This document shows, piece by piece, positions 24,101 to 31,600 of a stretch of DNA of 32,910 nucleotides. This DNA comes from Silene noctiflora (lineage: Eukaryota; Streptophyta; Magnoliopsida; Caryophyllales; Caryophyllaceae). The stretch's first letter is position 1. Every line of letters starts with the position of its first letter. A program made the translations under genes and the position numbers. The notes under the pieces are model-generated. The model saw nothing but the letters and a program-made list of their open reading frames with translations, did no database searches and was not told the origin of the DNA. Location of the stretch: positions 50,126 through 83,035 of the forward strand of contig VHZZ01003697.1 in NCBI GenBank assembly GCA_009801015.1, in the 5' to 3' direction.

Positions 24101-25902
24101 TTTTGTCCACATATCATTCTACTTCTTAATTTTGTGCAAAGTGAATGTGGAATATCATTCAGAATCGGAGGGAGTATATCTTATCTTTGGTTTCTCCTGC
24201 CTGAGCTTATATATAGAATTTCCGTCATTCCAGAAACACCTTACACAGTTCTTACTGATTATCTTAATTTGTCTACAGAGAGAAATTCAACGTGAGCTAG
24301 AGCAAGTTGAATCTGGAAGCAGACAACCACGACGAGAGTTCTCGTCCTCCACTAGTAGCAGGTAAACGGTGAATCATGGTGCCCTGTTGTTTCTATTGTT
24401 TGTTTGTTAGTTGAGATCTATTTATCCAGATAAGGCAAATAGCTCTTTATGTGCTCTAGCAGCCGAATGTTGCTGAAGAAATATATCTGGAGGGATGGCC
24501 GGGTGGGATGTTTTCAACACTGCGTGTTCATAATTTTAATGGTCTTAGAAGATATGATATTCCATTGCGACGTGGTTTCCTTCTTTCATGTCTTTTAGTT
24601 ATTCTGTCTAGGACCAAGTTTGATGAGTGAATTATATGTTGTCAATATGAAATCTAGTCGGTGTAATCAAGATTAGAGCTAGGTGGATAGGGGTCTAATC
24701 AAGCTGAGCATAAGTAAGCCAAGAAGCTAATATTTCTGGGCTCAAGGCTAGTGAGTATCACTTGTGAGCTTTGTTTTCACTCAATTTAGGCTTGTGATCT
24801 GGGCATGATGTGCTGTTGGTTAATGCTCGCCTACTAAATGACACCACTTGAAGAAAATGGCATGAATAAAAAGGACAAAAAGAAATAAATGGAATAGCTA
24901 CCTTTTTTCTCTGGAAGTAGATTTCGAAAGTTGCCTTCACAATTCAATATCAAAATATCTCCAAGTTATCAACGATAAATAGAACTTGGACAGATTGTGA
25001 AGCATTGTACTATCATTTTATATTAAAAAAATTGGTCAAGGAAAGGGGAGTAAAGAAAGAAAATTTTGAAGATCTGAGGATAACCTTTCATAGATTTGGG
25101 TTAACATCAATGTATTATTGATGAACTTGTCAGCGGCAAAGTAAACGTTTGGGTTAACATCAATGTTAAGCTAATATGGTTGGAGCAGAACACCCCCTCC
25201 TTGGTGTCTTTCCATGAATAGTACTATATTTTACTTGCCAAAAGATGGCATGAGCTTGACATCGCTGTGAACAATTGATTATGAAAGATATAAAGGTTGG
25301 GAAGGGAATGACATGTAGAAGTAACTAGGGGGTGAATAGTTTTTATGTTATATATATTTTTAAAATTGTTGGAGGTTTTTTTTCACTAGTGTGTGAAGGG
25401 AAGGAGTCTTTGATTTAATGGACGGGGTAGGACTTGGGAGCAAGGAGCTTTTACCATTTGGATGCCTTTAGTTGTACTTGTTAACTAAATATTCCTAAGT
25501 ATGTTATATGTTGTTTCTTAATTCTATAGCCGCCCTCGTGATCGGTATCGGGACCGCGATAATGGGAGGTCTGTTGGAGACGGGAATTTCAGAGCAAGTC
25601 CGACAAGCTTACCACCAGATACGCTAGTTAGCACTGCATCGGTTCCTACAGCACATACTGTTGCTTTGTCAGGGTCGAGATCATTTTCCGGTCAACTTCC
25701 GACAATCCTACAATCTCGTGATCGTGCCGATGAGCCTACAAGCAATTACGATGATACCTTTGATGGGAGCAAGGACTCGGGGGAAACAAGTAGTACAGGT
25801 GACCCCGAGTTAGCATCTGGTTTCGATGGCCTCCCAAGTGCGTTTGGCTCTTCTCAGAGACATGGATCAAGAGGTGGTAAGTCCAGACAAATTTTGGATT
25901 GA
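2616..25902 (+). CDS. Very large plant protein of unknown function: discoidin-like N-terminus, helical body, coiled-coil C-terminus (26 exons, 2124 aa)
   Basis: Exons: 2616-2780, 2858-2938, 4638-4775, 6066-6176, 6293-6343, 6430-6530, 7587-7680, 7975-8106, 10012-10275, 10346-10424, 11290-11375, 11521-11604, 12960-13034, 13136-13183, 14381-14476, 15753-15982, 16683-20134, 21210-21286, 21703-21783, 21931-22002, 22075-22171, 23062-23119, 23522-23650, 23784-23901, 24279-24361, 25530-25902. All introns are GT..AG, every junction keeps phase, and the summed length is 6375 nt (2124 codons plus TGA). The protein has an N-terminal beta-rich galactose-binding-like segment (about residues 10-140), a Leu-rich helical body that could be an armadillo/HEAT-like solenoid, and a charged coiled coil (about 1840-2000). 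It resembles a long conserved plant protein family that I cannot name; no function is claimed. The weakest junction is the donor at 22171 (T|GTAATG). The 3' end carries an unusual in-frame TGA (see 25903-25950) and is partly duplicated at 28048-28411. Confidence 0.88.
3008..3950. repeat. Intronic tandem array, about three units of 310-370 bp
   Basis: The array lies inside intron 2 of the large gene. The phrase atgtttagtgattgcggtttgaagtag (from about 3018) recurs in variant form near 3390 and 3700. A block containing gagtttctgactactaag, gcataataaatttgaccatg and cttaccaaaaacgctagtga occurs near 3290-3380 and again near 3600-3690. A third, shortened copy ends near 3950 with gaccatagcgagttgac. 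Successive spacings are about 371 and 312 bases. The small reading frames here are repeat artefacts. Confidence 0.82.
8259..8356 (+). repeat. SINE-like remnant (tRNA-derived head)
   Basis: In intron 8, tggttcagcgg (8263-8273) fits the RNA polymerase III A-box pattern, and gttcgattc (8322-8330) fits the B-box about 50 bases later. They are followed by a T-rich tail (about 8344-8356). This order and spacing are those of plant tRNA-derived SINEs. No target-site duplication was identified and the body is short, so it is probably a truncated or diverged copy. Confidence 0.4.
8694..8766. mobile_element. Fragment of a Stowaway-like MITE
   Basis: The segment runs from tacttcctttt to agagggagta, a compact unit with Stowaway-type CTCCCT-like ends and TA borders. 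A nearly identical 25-base stretch (atgtacacgactgcacgtttaatac at 8725-8749) recurs at 9678-9702 with one change, on the far side of the hAT insertion. The two may be pieces of related elements that inserted near each other. The boundaries are uncertain. Confidence 0.4.
8802..9649. mobile_element. Non-autonomous hAT-type transposon with 8-bp target duplication
   Basis: The element starts with tagggatgt (8802-8810) and ends with its exact reverse complement acatcccta (9641-9649). It is flanked on both sides by the identical octamer gtagtgat (8794-8801 and 9650-9657). Short terminal inverted repeats plus an 8-bp target duplication are the hallmark of the hAT superfamily. At 848 bp with no transposase frame it is non-autonomous. 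The subterminal regions are GC-rich and carry many (a)cccgcc / gggcggg motifs in both orientations, as expected for hAT transposase-binding repeats. A Stowaway-like MITE is nested inside it. It sits in intron 8 of the large gene. Confidence 0.88.
9163..9421. mobile_element. Stowaway-like MITE nested in the hAT element
   Basis: The left end ctccctctattcaactccaa is the near-perfect reverse complement of the right end ttggagttgaatggagggag. TA dinucleotides flank both sides (9161-9162 and 9422-9423). The CTCCCTC start, TA target duplication and 259-bp size are typical of Stowaway elements mobilised by Tc1/mariner transposases. Because it interrupts the hAT copy, it is the younger insertion. Confidence 0.88.
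12455..12648. mobile_element. hAT-like MITE (CTATGTTG ends)
   Basis: The terminal repeats ctatgttgctcggactc and gagtccgatcaacatag are reverse complements with one mismatch over 17 bases. The flanks gtaaatag (12447-12454) and gttaatag (12649-12656) look like an 8-bp target duplication with one later change, which points to the hAT group. Inside, ccgacacg and catgtcgga motifs form further inverted pairs. From memory, elements with these ends are abundant in many eudicots. It lies in intron 12 of the large gene. Confidence 0.8.
16683..20134 (+). other. Giant exon 17 of the large gene (1150 codons)
   Basis: The exon encodes residues 613-1762 without interruption. The open frame extends upstream to 16564, but those 40 extra codons (hydrophobic, membrane-like) lie before the acceptor aaatgcag at 16682. 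Phase with exon 16 (AC|T) shows that they are intronic. The first part (about residues 613-830) is Ser/Asp/Glu-rich and low in hydrophobics, so probably disordered. After it, long Leu-rich helical stretches resume (for example residues about 950-1130 and 1400-1760). The frame also runs 26 codons past the donor at 20134 to a stop at 20211, so intron retention would yield a truncated protein lacking the coiled coil. Confidence 0.85.
20505..20835. repeat. Diverged direct duplication in intron 17
   Basis: The order tatagctaccagct ... gtgttcatgtgaatcaag ... gtgaat/gtgatt occurs at about 20511-20566 and again at about 20775-20830, with different spacer bases. It is an old local duplication about 264 bases apart. 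No terminal structure of a mobile element was found. Confidence 0.6.
22219..22844. mobile_element. Foldback MITE, PIF/Harbinger-like ends
   Basis: The ends are ggggccgtttggtt (22219-22232) and aactaaacggcccc (22831-22844), inverted with one mismatch. They are flanked by tca on both sides (22216-22218 and 22845-22847). The GGGGCCGTTTGG-type end with a 3-bp target duplication is Tourist/PIF-Harbinger-like, although those elements usually prefer TTA/TAA targets, so the superfamily is inferred. Its body is unusually GC-rich, holds a run of about 20 C (22366-22386) and contains the long hairpin described separately. It is inside intron 21 of the large gene. Proline-rich and glycine-rich frames on both strands are composition artefacts. 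Confidence 0.72.
22434..22605. repeat. Near-perfect 73-bp inverted repeat with short loop
   Basis: The left arm (22434-22506, starting ttgtcccacc) pairs with the right arm (about 22533-22605, ending ggtgggacaa), with four mismatches by eye. Two of these would be G·U wobbles in RNA of the plus strand. The loop is about 26 bases. Because it lies within an intron of a transcribed gene, the hairpin should exist in the unspliced transcript. It resembles MITE-derived small-RNA precursors in structure, but nothing in the sequence proves processing. Confidence 0.85.
23970..24174. mobile_element. Stowaway-like MITE in intron 24
   Basis: The left end ctccctccacttctaaatga and the right end tcattcagaatcggagggag are inverted copies with a few mismatches. 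TA flanks both sides (23968-23969 and 24175-24176). The length is 205 bp. The internal sequence has no coding capacity; the 79-95 residue frames over it are incidental. Confidence 0.85.
24362..25529 (+). other. Intron 25 of the large gene, mostly featureless
   Basis: This 1168-base intron holds no element I can define. A 19-base phrase (tttgggttaacatcaatgt) occurs twice, near 25096 and 25149. Its acceptor (attctatag, 25529) joins exon 26. Confidence 0.6.
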
Positions 25903-26437
25903 AGAGACAGAGATAGTCGACGTGAAGGAAAATGGGAAAGAAAACATTGATAGCTGTTTTCTCAATTATGAAGACATGAACCATTTTGTTCATATGTTCC
26001 AGTATCACAGATGTATGATCATGTAGTTTTTGTTCGTAGCTGTACGAGTCGTTGTTGTATCATTTTTTGTATGTAACATTTGTAGATGGTGTTACTGTGT
26101 ATGATCTCGGATGATAAGCGTCTGATAGAAGGGGCGTGATTGGATGTCATTTAGTGTAACACCATTGTAAAGCCTTTCGTGTATACAAGGCTACAAGAGA
26201 AGGCAGTTGTGGTAACTAGATATGAAATCTGCATGTGGTAATTCAATTTTTAGCGATTTAATCGGATATTTGTAGTGATTATAACTGAAATGATTTGTTA
26301 TCATTTTGTATTAATATGAAAGTCCAGTGGAGATTAATTGTAATCCTTTGGTCATAGCGAAAGATATAATTGAAGATTAGATTGAAACGGCGTAACACTG
26401 GAGGTTACAAACAAATTATACACCTCTATTCCACTCA
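25782..26437 (+). repeat. Copy A of a duplicated segment (3' end of the large gene)
   Basis: It starts within exon 26 (ggaaacaag), covers the last 37 or so codons, the TGA, the following basic tail and the 3' flank, and ends near ccactca at 26437. The same material recurs at 28048-28411 in the same orientation. Copy A contains about 285 extra bases (about 26077-26361) and a short extra ggcgtaac relative to copy B. The extra part includes the probable 3' untranslated sequence, which in B was deleted or never present. Confidence 0.9.
25903..25950 (+). other. In-frame open tail after the TGA stop of the large gene
   Basis: Directly after TGA (25900-25902) the same frame continues for 15 codons, RDRDSRREGKWERKH, and then meets a second TGA (25948-25950). 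The tail continues the Arg/Asp-rich character of exon 26 and would be natural as the true C-terminus if the first TGA were an Arg codon (CGA to TGA is a single CpG-type transition). In copy B the same 14 codons follow the same TGA with no change before the last codon. Whether this is a recent loss of 15 residues or tolerated readthrough cannot be told from DNA. Confidence 0.6.
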
Positions 26438-27070
26438 ATTGATCCGAATTATAGAGCCCCAAATTTGAATTGACCTCATCTAACCCAAACTTAACTCGAG
26501 ATTTGCTTACATGATTCGAAAAGATACAATAATAATTTTATTATCGTTTAATTTACGTTCTTAAGTTTAGTAATAACACGTTTTTTTTTTCCTATTTTGT
26601 TTCGAATTGTTATTGTTTTTCTAATCGAATACATAATAATCCTGATTACTTCGGCTTTTTGGTTACATCACTCGATTGCTCGTCATTTTTGTGAAACTTG
26701 TAACTATTTCGGATCTATGCTTTATAAATTTAAGTTTTTGGTGTGGAGTTTATAAATTTAACTTTTCTAAGAGTTTGAAAATGAACTTTTTCATTTTCTT
26801 TTTGATTTTGACTTTGGTTGGATGCTAGAGTTTAAGTTTACTAGCGATTTTATCTTAATTGGTTATTAAAAATAGCCAATTTAATAATATTCACTTTTAT
26901 TTTATTGGGAAAATTATTTTAAACCGGTAATTTAATAATAATTGATTTTTTTTTTTTAAAAGAGAATTCCACTTCTAACTTAGTTCTAATTAGCTCAAAT
27001 AGAGTAAGAATTGTTTAAGTTGAACTGACTTTAGGTTCGTCTATTTCATATCTTGATGAAGCAAAGACTC
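26438..27070. other. AT-rich intergenic DNA, nothing recognised
   Basis: This is AT-rich sequence with homopolymer runs (T-tracts near 26581 and 26948). It lies between the end of copy A and the copia remnant and is absent next to copy B. No terminal repeats or reading frames of interest were found. Confidence 0.5.
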
Positions 27071-27316
27071 TTTGGGGGCGACATAGAACGATGATTCAGT
27101 ATCGGTAATGATCCCAAATTACATCGAGTAAAAGGCGGCAATTGCGCCATTGCATTGATGCGTGCAAACATGCGTATAATGAATCCATTACCGACTATTT
27201 TGGTTGTTTAAAGCGTCATTGGGATGAATTCGACAAGTATGATCGTATTCCTTCTTGTGCTTGCGGATGATGCAAGTGCAGCATAAATTGATAACTTGAT
27301 AAAAAACGAGACGAAT
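27071..27316 (+). pseudogene. Ty1/copia-type gag fragment, decayed
   Basis: Reading the plus strand with one frame change gives GGDIER, a stop, FSIGNDPKLHRVK, then in another frame RQLRHCIDACKHAYNESITD, YFGCLKRHWDEFDKYDRIPS and CACG, a stop, CKCS, two more stops, and LDKKRDE. The pattern 'Y..LK..WDE...Y...P.C.CG.CKC' followed by a KKR-E helix is characteristic of copia gag (UBN2/DUF4219-type) proteins. At least four in-frame stops and a frameshift show that it is dead. It is truncated at both ends, with no LTR seen. It lies just beyond the 3' end of the ubiquitin-RUB gene and in opposite orientation to it. Confidence 0.8.
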
Positions 27317-27340
27317 ACAACAATTTCAGACAAGAAAAGT

Positions 27341-27346
27341 TTTATT
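27341..27346 (-). terminator. Poly(A) signal of the ubiquitin-RUB gene
   Basis: On the minus strand the hexamer AATAAA occurs about 50 bases after the stop codon of the fusion gene, a normal distance for a plant near-upstream polyadenylation element. Confidence 0.5.
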
Positions 27347-27394
27347 TCGTACAATTCTCGAATAATAACTAGCATAAATAAAAATTCATGAATG

Positions 27395-27868
27395 TCAATA
27401 AACGATACGGCCACCACGAAGAGCAAGAACAAGATGAAGAACAGAGCCACCCTCAATATTATACTCGTTAGCAGTCTTATCATCAGAAAGCTGTTTCCCA
27501 GCATAAATCAACCGTTGTTGAATTGGAGGAATACCTTCCTTCTCCTCAACGCGCTCCTTGACACGGTCAATTGTATCATTGGGTTCGATATCTATTGTGA
27601 TCTCCTTGCCAGTAAGAGTCCTAACCTTGATTCTGGTACCACCGCGAAGGCGTAGGACGAGGTGGAGAGTGGACTCCTTCTGGATGTTGTAGTCTGCTAC
27701 AGTCCGGTCATCTTCAAGTTGCTTGCCTGCAAATATAAGGCGTTGCTGGTCGGGTGGGATGCCCTCTTTGTCTTGGATTTTGGACTTAATGTTGTTGATT
27801 GAGTCAGATGGTTCGACTTCCATGGTTATTGTCTTGCCGGTTAAGGTTTTCACGAATATCTGCATCAT
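27395..27868 (-). CDS. RUB: Ubiquitin-RUB (NEDD8-like) fusion precursor, divergent
   Basis: This is a single uninterrupted frame of 157 residues: an extra Met, a 76-residue ubiquitin unit (2-77, ending LRLRGG), a 76-residue RUB/NEDD8 unit (78-153, ending LALRGG) and a 4-residue tail RIVY. Plants encode RUB as ubiquitin-RUB fusions that deubiquitinating enzymes cleave after each GlyGly; RUB then modifies cullins. Diagnostic residues are right: Arg72 in ubiquitin, Ala72 in RUB, the Leu8/Ile44/Val70 patch and all seven ubiquitin lysines. What is odd is that the ubiquitin unit differs from the canonical plant sequence at eight positions (L15M, S19P, T22S, D24N, V26I, A28S, G53D, L56V), whereas ubiquitin is normally invariant, and the RUB unit also shows several substitutions, including Arg for Met near its start. 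Start: two adjacent ATGs (27866-27868, 27863-27865); the second gives the normal ubiquitin N-terminus. Coding integrity argues against a simple pseudogene. It could be a retrocopy, though it has its own promoter-like sequence. Confidence 0.93.
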   Translation of the reverse strand: MMQIFVKTLTGKTITMEVEPSDSINNIKSKIQDKEGIPPDQQRLIFAGKQLEDDRTVADYNIQKESTLHLVLRLRGGTRIKVRTLTGKEITIDIEPNDTIDRVKERVEEKEGIPPIQQRLIYAGKQLSDDKTANEYNIEGGSVLHLVLALRGGRIVY

Positions 27869-27970
27869 CTTGTGTTGTTTTGGAGCAAGTCGAAACTATA
27901 CTCTATACTCTATAGGAAGATTGGGAGATGGAGGTTTTGGGATAGTTTTTCTGATGGCGGACAAATTCGG

Positions 27971-27978
27971 TTTATATA
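27971..27978 (-). promoter_or_regulatory. TATA box of the ubiquitin-RUB gene
   Basis: The minus strand reads GCTATATAAACCG here, a strong TATATAAA box about 103-110 bases upstream of the start codon. It predicts initiation near 27945 and a 5' leader of about 75 bases. Only about 70 further bases separate it from the duplicated gene end (copy B), so the promoter is very compact or extends into copy B. Confidence 0.65.
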
Positions 27979-28047
27979 GCGATGTAGATTGGGTTTGTTT
28001 AGGAAAATTGCCTAATTTGCTACTGCCTAGGATTCCGACTTTGTTTA

Positions 28048-28411
28048 GGAAACAAGCCGTACAGGTGACCCCGAGTTAGCGTCTGGTTTTGATGGCCTCC
28101 TCCCAAGTGCGTTTGGCTCTTCTCAGAGACATGGATCAAGAGGTGGTAAGTCCAGACAAATTTTGGATTGAAGAGACAGAGATAGTCGACGTGAAGGAAA
28201 ATGGGAAAGAAAACAATAACAGCTGTTTTCTCAATTATGAAGACTACCATTTTGTTCATATGTTCCATCGTTCCAGTACCGCAGATGTATGATCATGTAG
28301 GTTTTGTACGAAGCTGTACGAGTACATTGTCGTATCATTGTATGTAAGATATAATTGAAGATTAGATTGAAACACTGGAGGTTACAAATCAAATTACCTC
28401 TATTCCACTCA
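28048..28411 (+). pseudogene. Copy B: duplicated 3' end of the large gene
   Basis: The sequence from gtacaggtgacc (28059) matches exon 26 from 25793. In frame it encodes [20 protein letters not shown] and onwards to the same TGA (28162-28192 region), differing from copy A over about 110 coding bases by two synonymous changes and one in-frame CTC insertion. The post-TGA tail is identical for 14 codons, then ends CAA TAA instead of CAT TGA. The 3' flank is more diverged and lacks about 285 bases. There is no upstream exon or promoter, so it cannot make the protein on its own. It ends within the 3' flank of LHP1. Confidence 0.88.
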
Positions 28412-28668
28412 TTCAACAAAGAATTGTAGTGTGTGCAGAAGTTCCCCGAAAAGCCTCGAAGTTAAAGCAAGACTTCGAGTCTTAGAGATACAGAATAAAC
28501 ACAAACTCAGAAGCTCCTACATACAGCACAGGATATACAGTTTTCACAGTTCAGGTCGTTCAAACTTTCTTGAATGTTTCCTGTAGGTTCAACCACTCCA
28601 CCTTGCGCTACCAATATCTCGATACTTACAAATGGCATAAGATTCTAGAGACTGAGCCTCCTCACTCC
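28412..28668 (-). other. 3' flank (probable 3' untranslated region) of LHP1
   Basis: This segment follows the LHP1 stop codon on the minus strand and runs into the duplicated segment, so the LHP1 3' end abuts copy B. I did not find an unambiguous AATAAA on the minus strand here. Confidence 0.45.
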
Positions 28669-31600
28669 TCAGGTAGGATTGTACCGTAAATGTTGTTCGT
28701 AGAAATTGATCAACTGCAATTACAAGGAGGAAATGTCAGTTAACTTTATACTCTCTACTTTATGAAGTACGAATCAAAAAAGGGGAAGCATATACCAGAA
28801 GAGGGTTGGTTGCCTTGAGGTACTTGTTATCTACCATAACTTCCTTCCCATCAGACCTAATAGACAGGATGCAATATCGAACAGTTAATAACAACAATAA
28901 AATTTTCTCTTATTCGGCCATCTATATGATGCTGTCAAAATAAAATAAAACAAAAACCGCTACACTTCATGCCAAATTGCTTCTTATGTCAATGTGCGGT
29001 ACTTCTCTCAATTGAGCATCACACATGTGTCAAGAACATCATTGAAAACCAAACTCCTCCTATTCAAGAAGAAAGGCAAGCTTTCACTAAATTTTGACTT
29101 AAACCAGGGCTTTTATGTGGATCGACACACCATAGTGCCGTACTCAATAGATCTTCCAAGTAAAATCGTCTTCAAAATTTTTCTGAAACATCTGGTTTTA
29201 GAACATCCGTAATCTAGAGCCCATCCCAGACTTTAGTGGTCAACAGTGACCATAAATTTATCCAAGCATAAAAAATACTATAATGTATAATTTTTCTCAA
29301 ATGATTTATCAGAATAATAGTTTCATAATATCATTTGAGAGTAGTTGTAATTATTTGTATAATCCGAGACTATACTGGTTTAAAGTTGACGACAAATTAC
29401 CATGCATCAGTGTCAAATGAGGACAATATAAATGGGATGAAAGGGGCACTAAGAACACTCTCGTGGACTGCTCGAACAAGTCAGTAGGCAGTGAGTTTGG
29501 CTAAGAGATGAAGATAAAGAACTGGCAAAACCAAAAGGGACAATTCACATTCAAACAAAGGTCAACTGTTTACACAAATATTGCATAAATTGAAGTGTCA
29601 GCTTAATAACTGTTTCTGTCAAATGTCAACTGTTTACACAAATATTGCATTATCTTTAAGAAGGCGCAAAAAAGGGTGATTATACAATCCGCTTTCCCTA
29701 ACAACAAATCTATATTTCACAAAATGTCCTATTTTTGAACAATTGCAAACACAATTAGAAATACACTTGTTCTACTATATTCCCCCCCTGAAAAATAGCG
29801 GTTAATGCAGATTGATACGCGGAATATCAGTTACTGTGTCAGGGATTCAGGGGTATTTGAATACCATGATAAGTCGTGAATGTGCACATGCAAATTTAGT
29901 ACCCTGTTTGTTATCTATACAGATTACAGATAGTAGGATACTATAGCATTTCTAAACTTTTTTTTCGAGTTTATCCCACTCCAAAAAATAGATATTGTGA
30001 AAAATGGATCCTAACAAAAATATTTAGACATGAGAACATTCAAGAAGAAATCATAATCACAGCAAACAACTGGGAAGAATTAGGGGCTAAACATACCTCA
30101 TGACCACAAATGTCACTGAAACATCCTGAACATTGTTTATCACAGATGCAGAGTAACTTATTGGCTTGATGATCTTGGTGATAGTAGCATTCCTAGAACT
30201 GTCAGATCTCTTCTTACGATAAACGTCAGAACTCCCTACCACTAATTGTTCATTGCCTTCTGAAGTGCTAGCATTACCTGGCAAAGGGGTGTCAAAGCAA
30301 TCTATATTTAATGATGTCACATCCTGTGTGAACCTACGCACAGAACCCGATTTCCTTCGCTGTGCACCTCGGCGCTGATTGCTTTGACCTGCTTCTACAC
30401 AAGTTGACTTAGATAGCTGATTACTGGGGCCATTTCCTTCTACGCGTACAGGTTGCTGCAAATGTTCATCCAAATTCCTTCGACTTGCATTTTGACCAGA
30501 GAATGGTAAAAATTTAGTACGATCTTTTTCACTGCCAGTAACAGCCGGAGACACAGTCTGAGAACCATTGGGATCAACTTTTTTCGCAGCTCTAGACCAT
30601 TTTAACACCTCATCATGCTCTACAACAATATCAACCATGTCAGGTTGACGATAAGCATTCTTGGAATTATCTAAAGCAGGAGAATCCTGGGGGTCATTGT
30701 TAAGAGGCATCTCAACTGGTGATATCTTGCTTTTGGTGGCACCATAAGAATACTGCATTTTCTTCTTTTGCTGGGTGAATTTGCGTTTGCGCTTCGAAGA
30801 ATTCTTCTTCTGACCAGACTGCAAGCTGCAGCCAAGAGAGAAATGCTTTAACAACAGTAGCCATCAAGATAGAGGGTATAATGTTAAATAATAACCTGAA
30901 ATAGGTGAACATAAAGCTTATTCAGAAGCGCATGGAAGAAAGCAAAAACCTTTCTTCATATGCCTCCACAACATCAGGGCATGTTTGAAGATGATCAACA
31001 GGCTCCCAAGTGTTAGCGCTTTCTGGCCAACCACGCCTGAATCAAGCATAAAAGCCAATCAGACAGGCATACTCATCAAATATTGATAGAAATTGTAAAA
31101 CAAACATGACTAATTTCCTCAACCGAACTTAAGTGCTGATTTCAGAATATAGATCACTAGCTAAAGGAACTTTGAAATAGAAGGGTAACGCTCCAATATT
31201 TATCTTTTCGCCTCTATGGAGATGAATAACATGTCTACCATCACTTCATCTATCCAACACAAAATTCGTCAAAAATCAGTCCCTCCATTACAAGGGAAGT
31301 GCCGTAAGTAATGTGATCAATCATTTTGCAATTGACAGGGTAAATTTTAACAATTTAAAAAAGGTCCTACGATTCTCAAGCCTGTATTGACTGCCTTTTC
31401 AAGTTCTCAACGGCAGTAACTATGAAAAGACACAAACTTTACCATAGTTTAACACAATACTTCCTATGTTCCATTGATTATATGCGATTTTCCAAAATGT
31501 GGGGGATTTTGGAAGAAAATGTGTACAATGTAACAGAGGAAGTATGGATTGCATCGTACCACGACTACCACCAATAGCCCAACCAAATACAAACCACAAA

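Larger units (their letters stand above)
21210..25902 (+). other. Exons 18-26 of the large gene: coiled-coil C-terminus
   Basis: These nine exons encode residues 1763-2124. From exon 21 the translation is a long charged coiled coil (ELEEAELEMKILQKE, ERSRLEEEIFARRQKK, YLEDATLREAELLQELDR, VEKEIERQRLLELERSK, RHNLDLEKERQTQREIQREL). It then turns into an Arg/Asp/Ser-rich low-complexity tail starting at exon 26 (SRPRDRYRDRDNGRS) and a Ser/Asp-rich end. The coiled coil suggests self-association or scaffold docking; the RD-rich stretch is seen in many RNA-associated proteins but is not diagnostic. Exon 26 is the part that is duplicated downstream of the gene. Confidence 0.85.

Noticed and set aside
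24008..24365. Frames of 77-95 codons around the intron 24 MITE
   Set aside because: They span a Stowaway-like element and the start of exon 25 in the wrong context, with no independent support.
25736..26008. Antisense frames of 82-90 codons across both copies of the duplicated segment
   Set aside because: They look conserved between copies only because the DNA is duplicated; the sense strand carries the exon.
27392..28079. Plus-strand frames opposite the ubiquitin-RUB gene (87 and 118 codons)
   Set aside because: They are antisense shadows of a clearly recognisable coding sequence.
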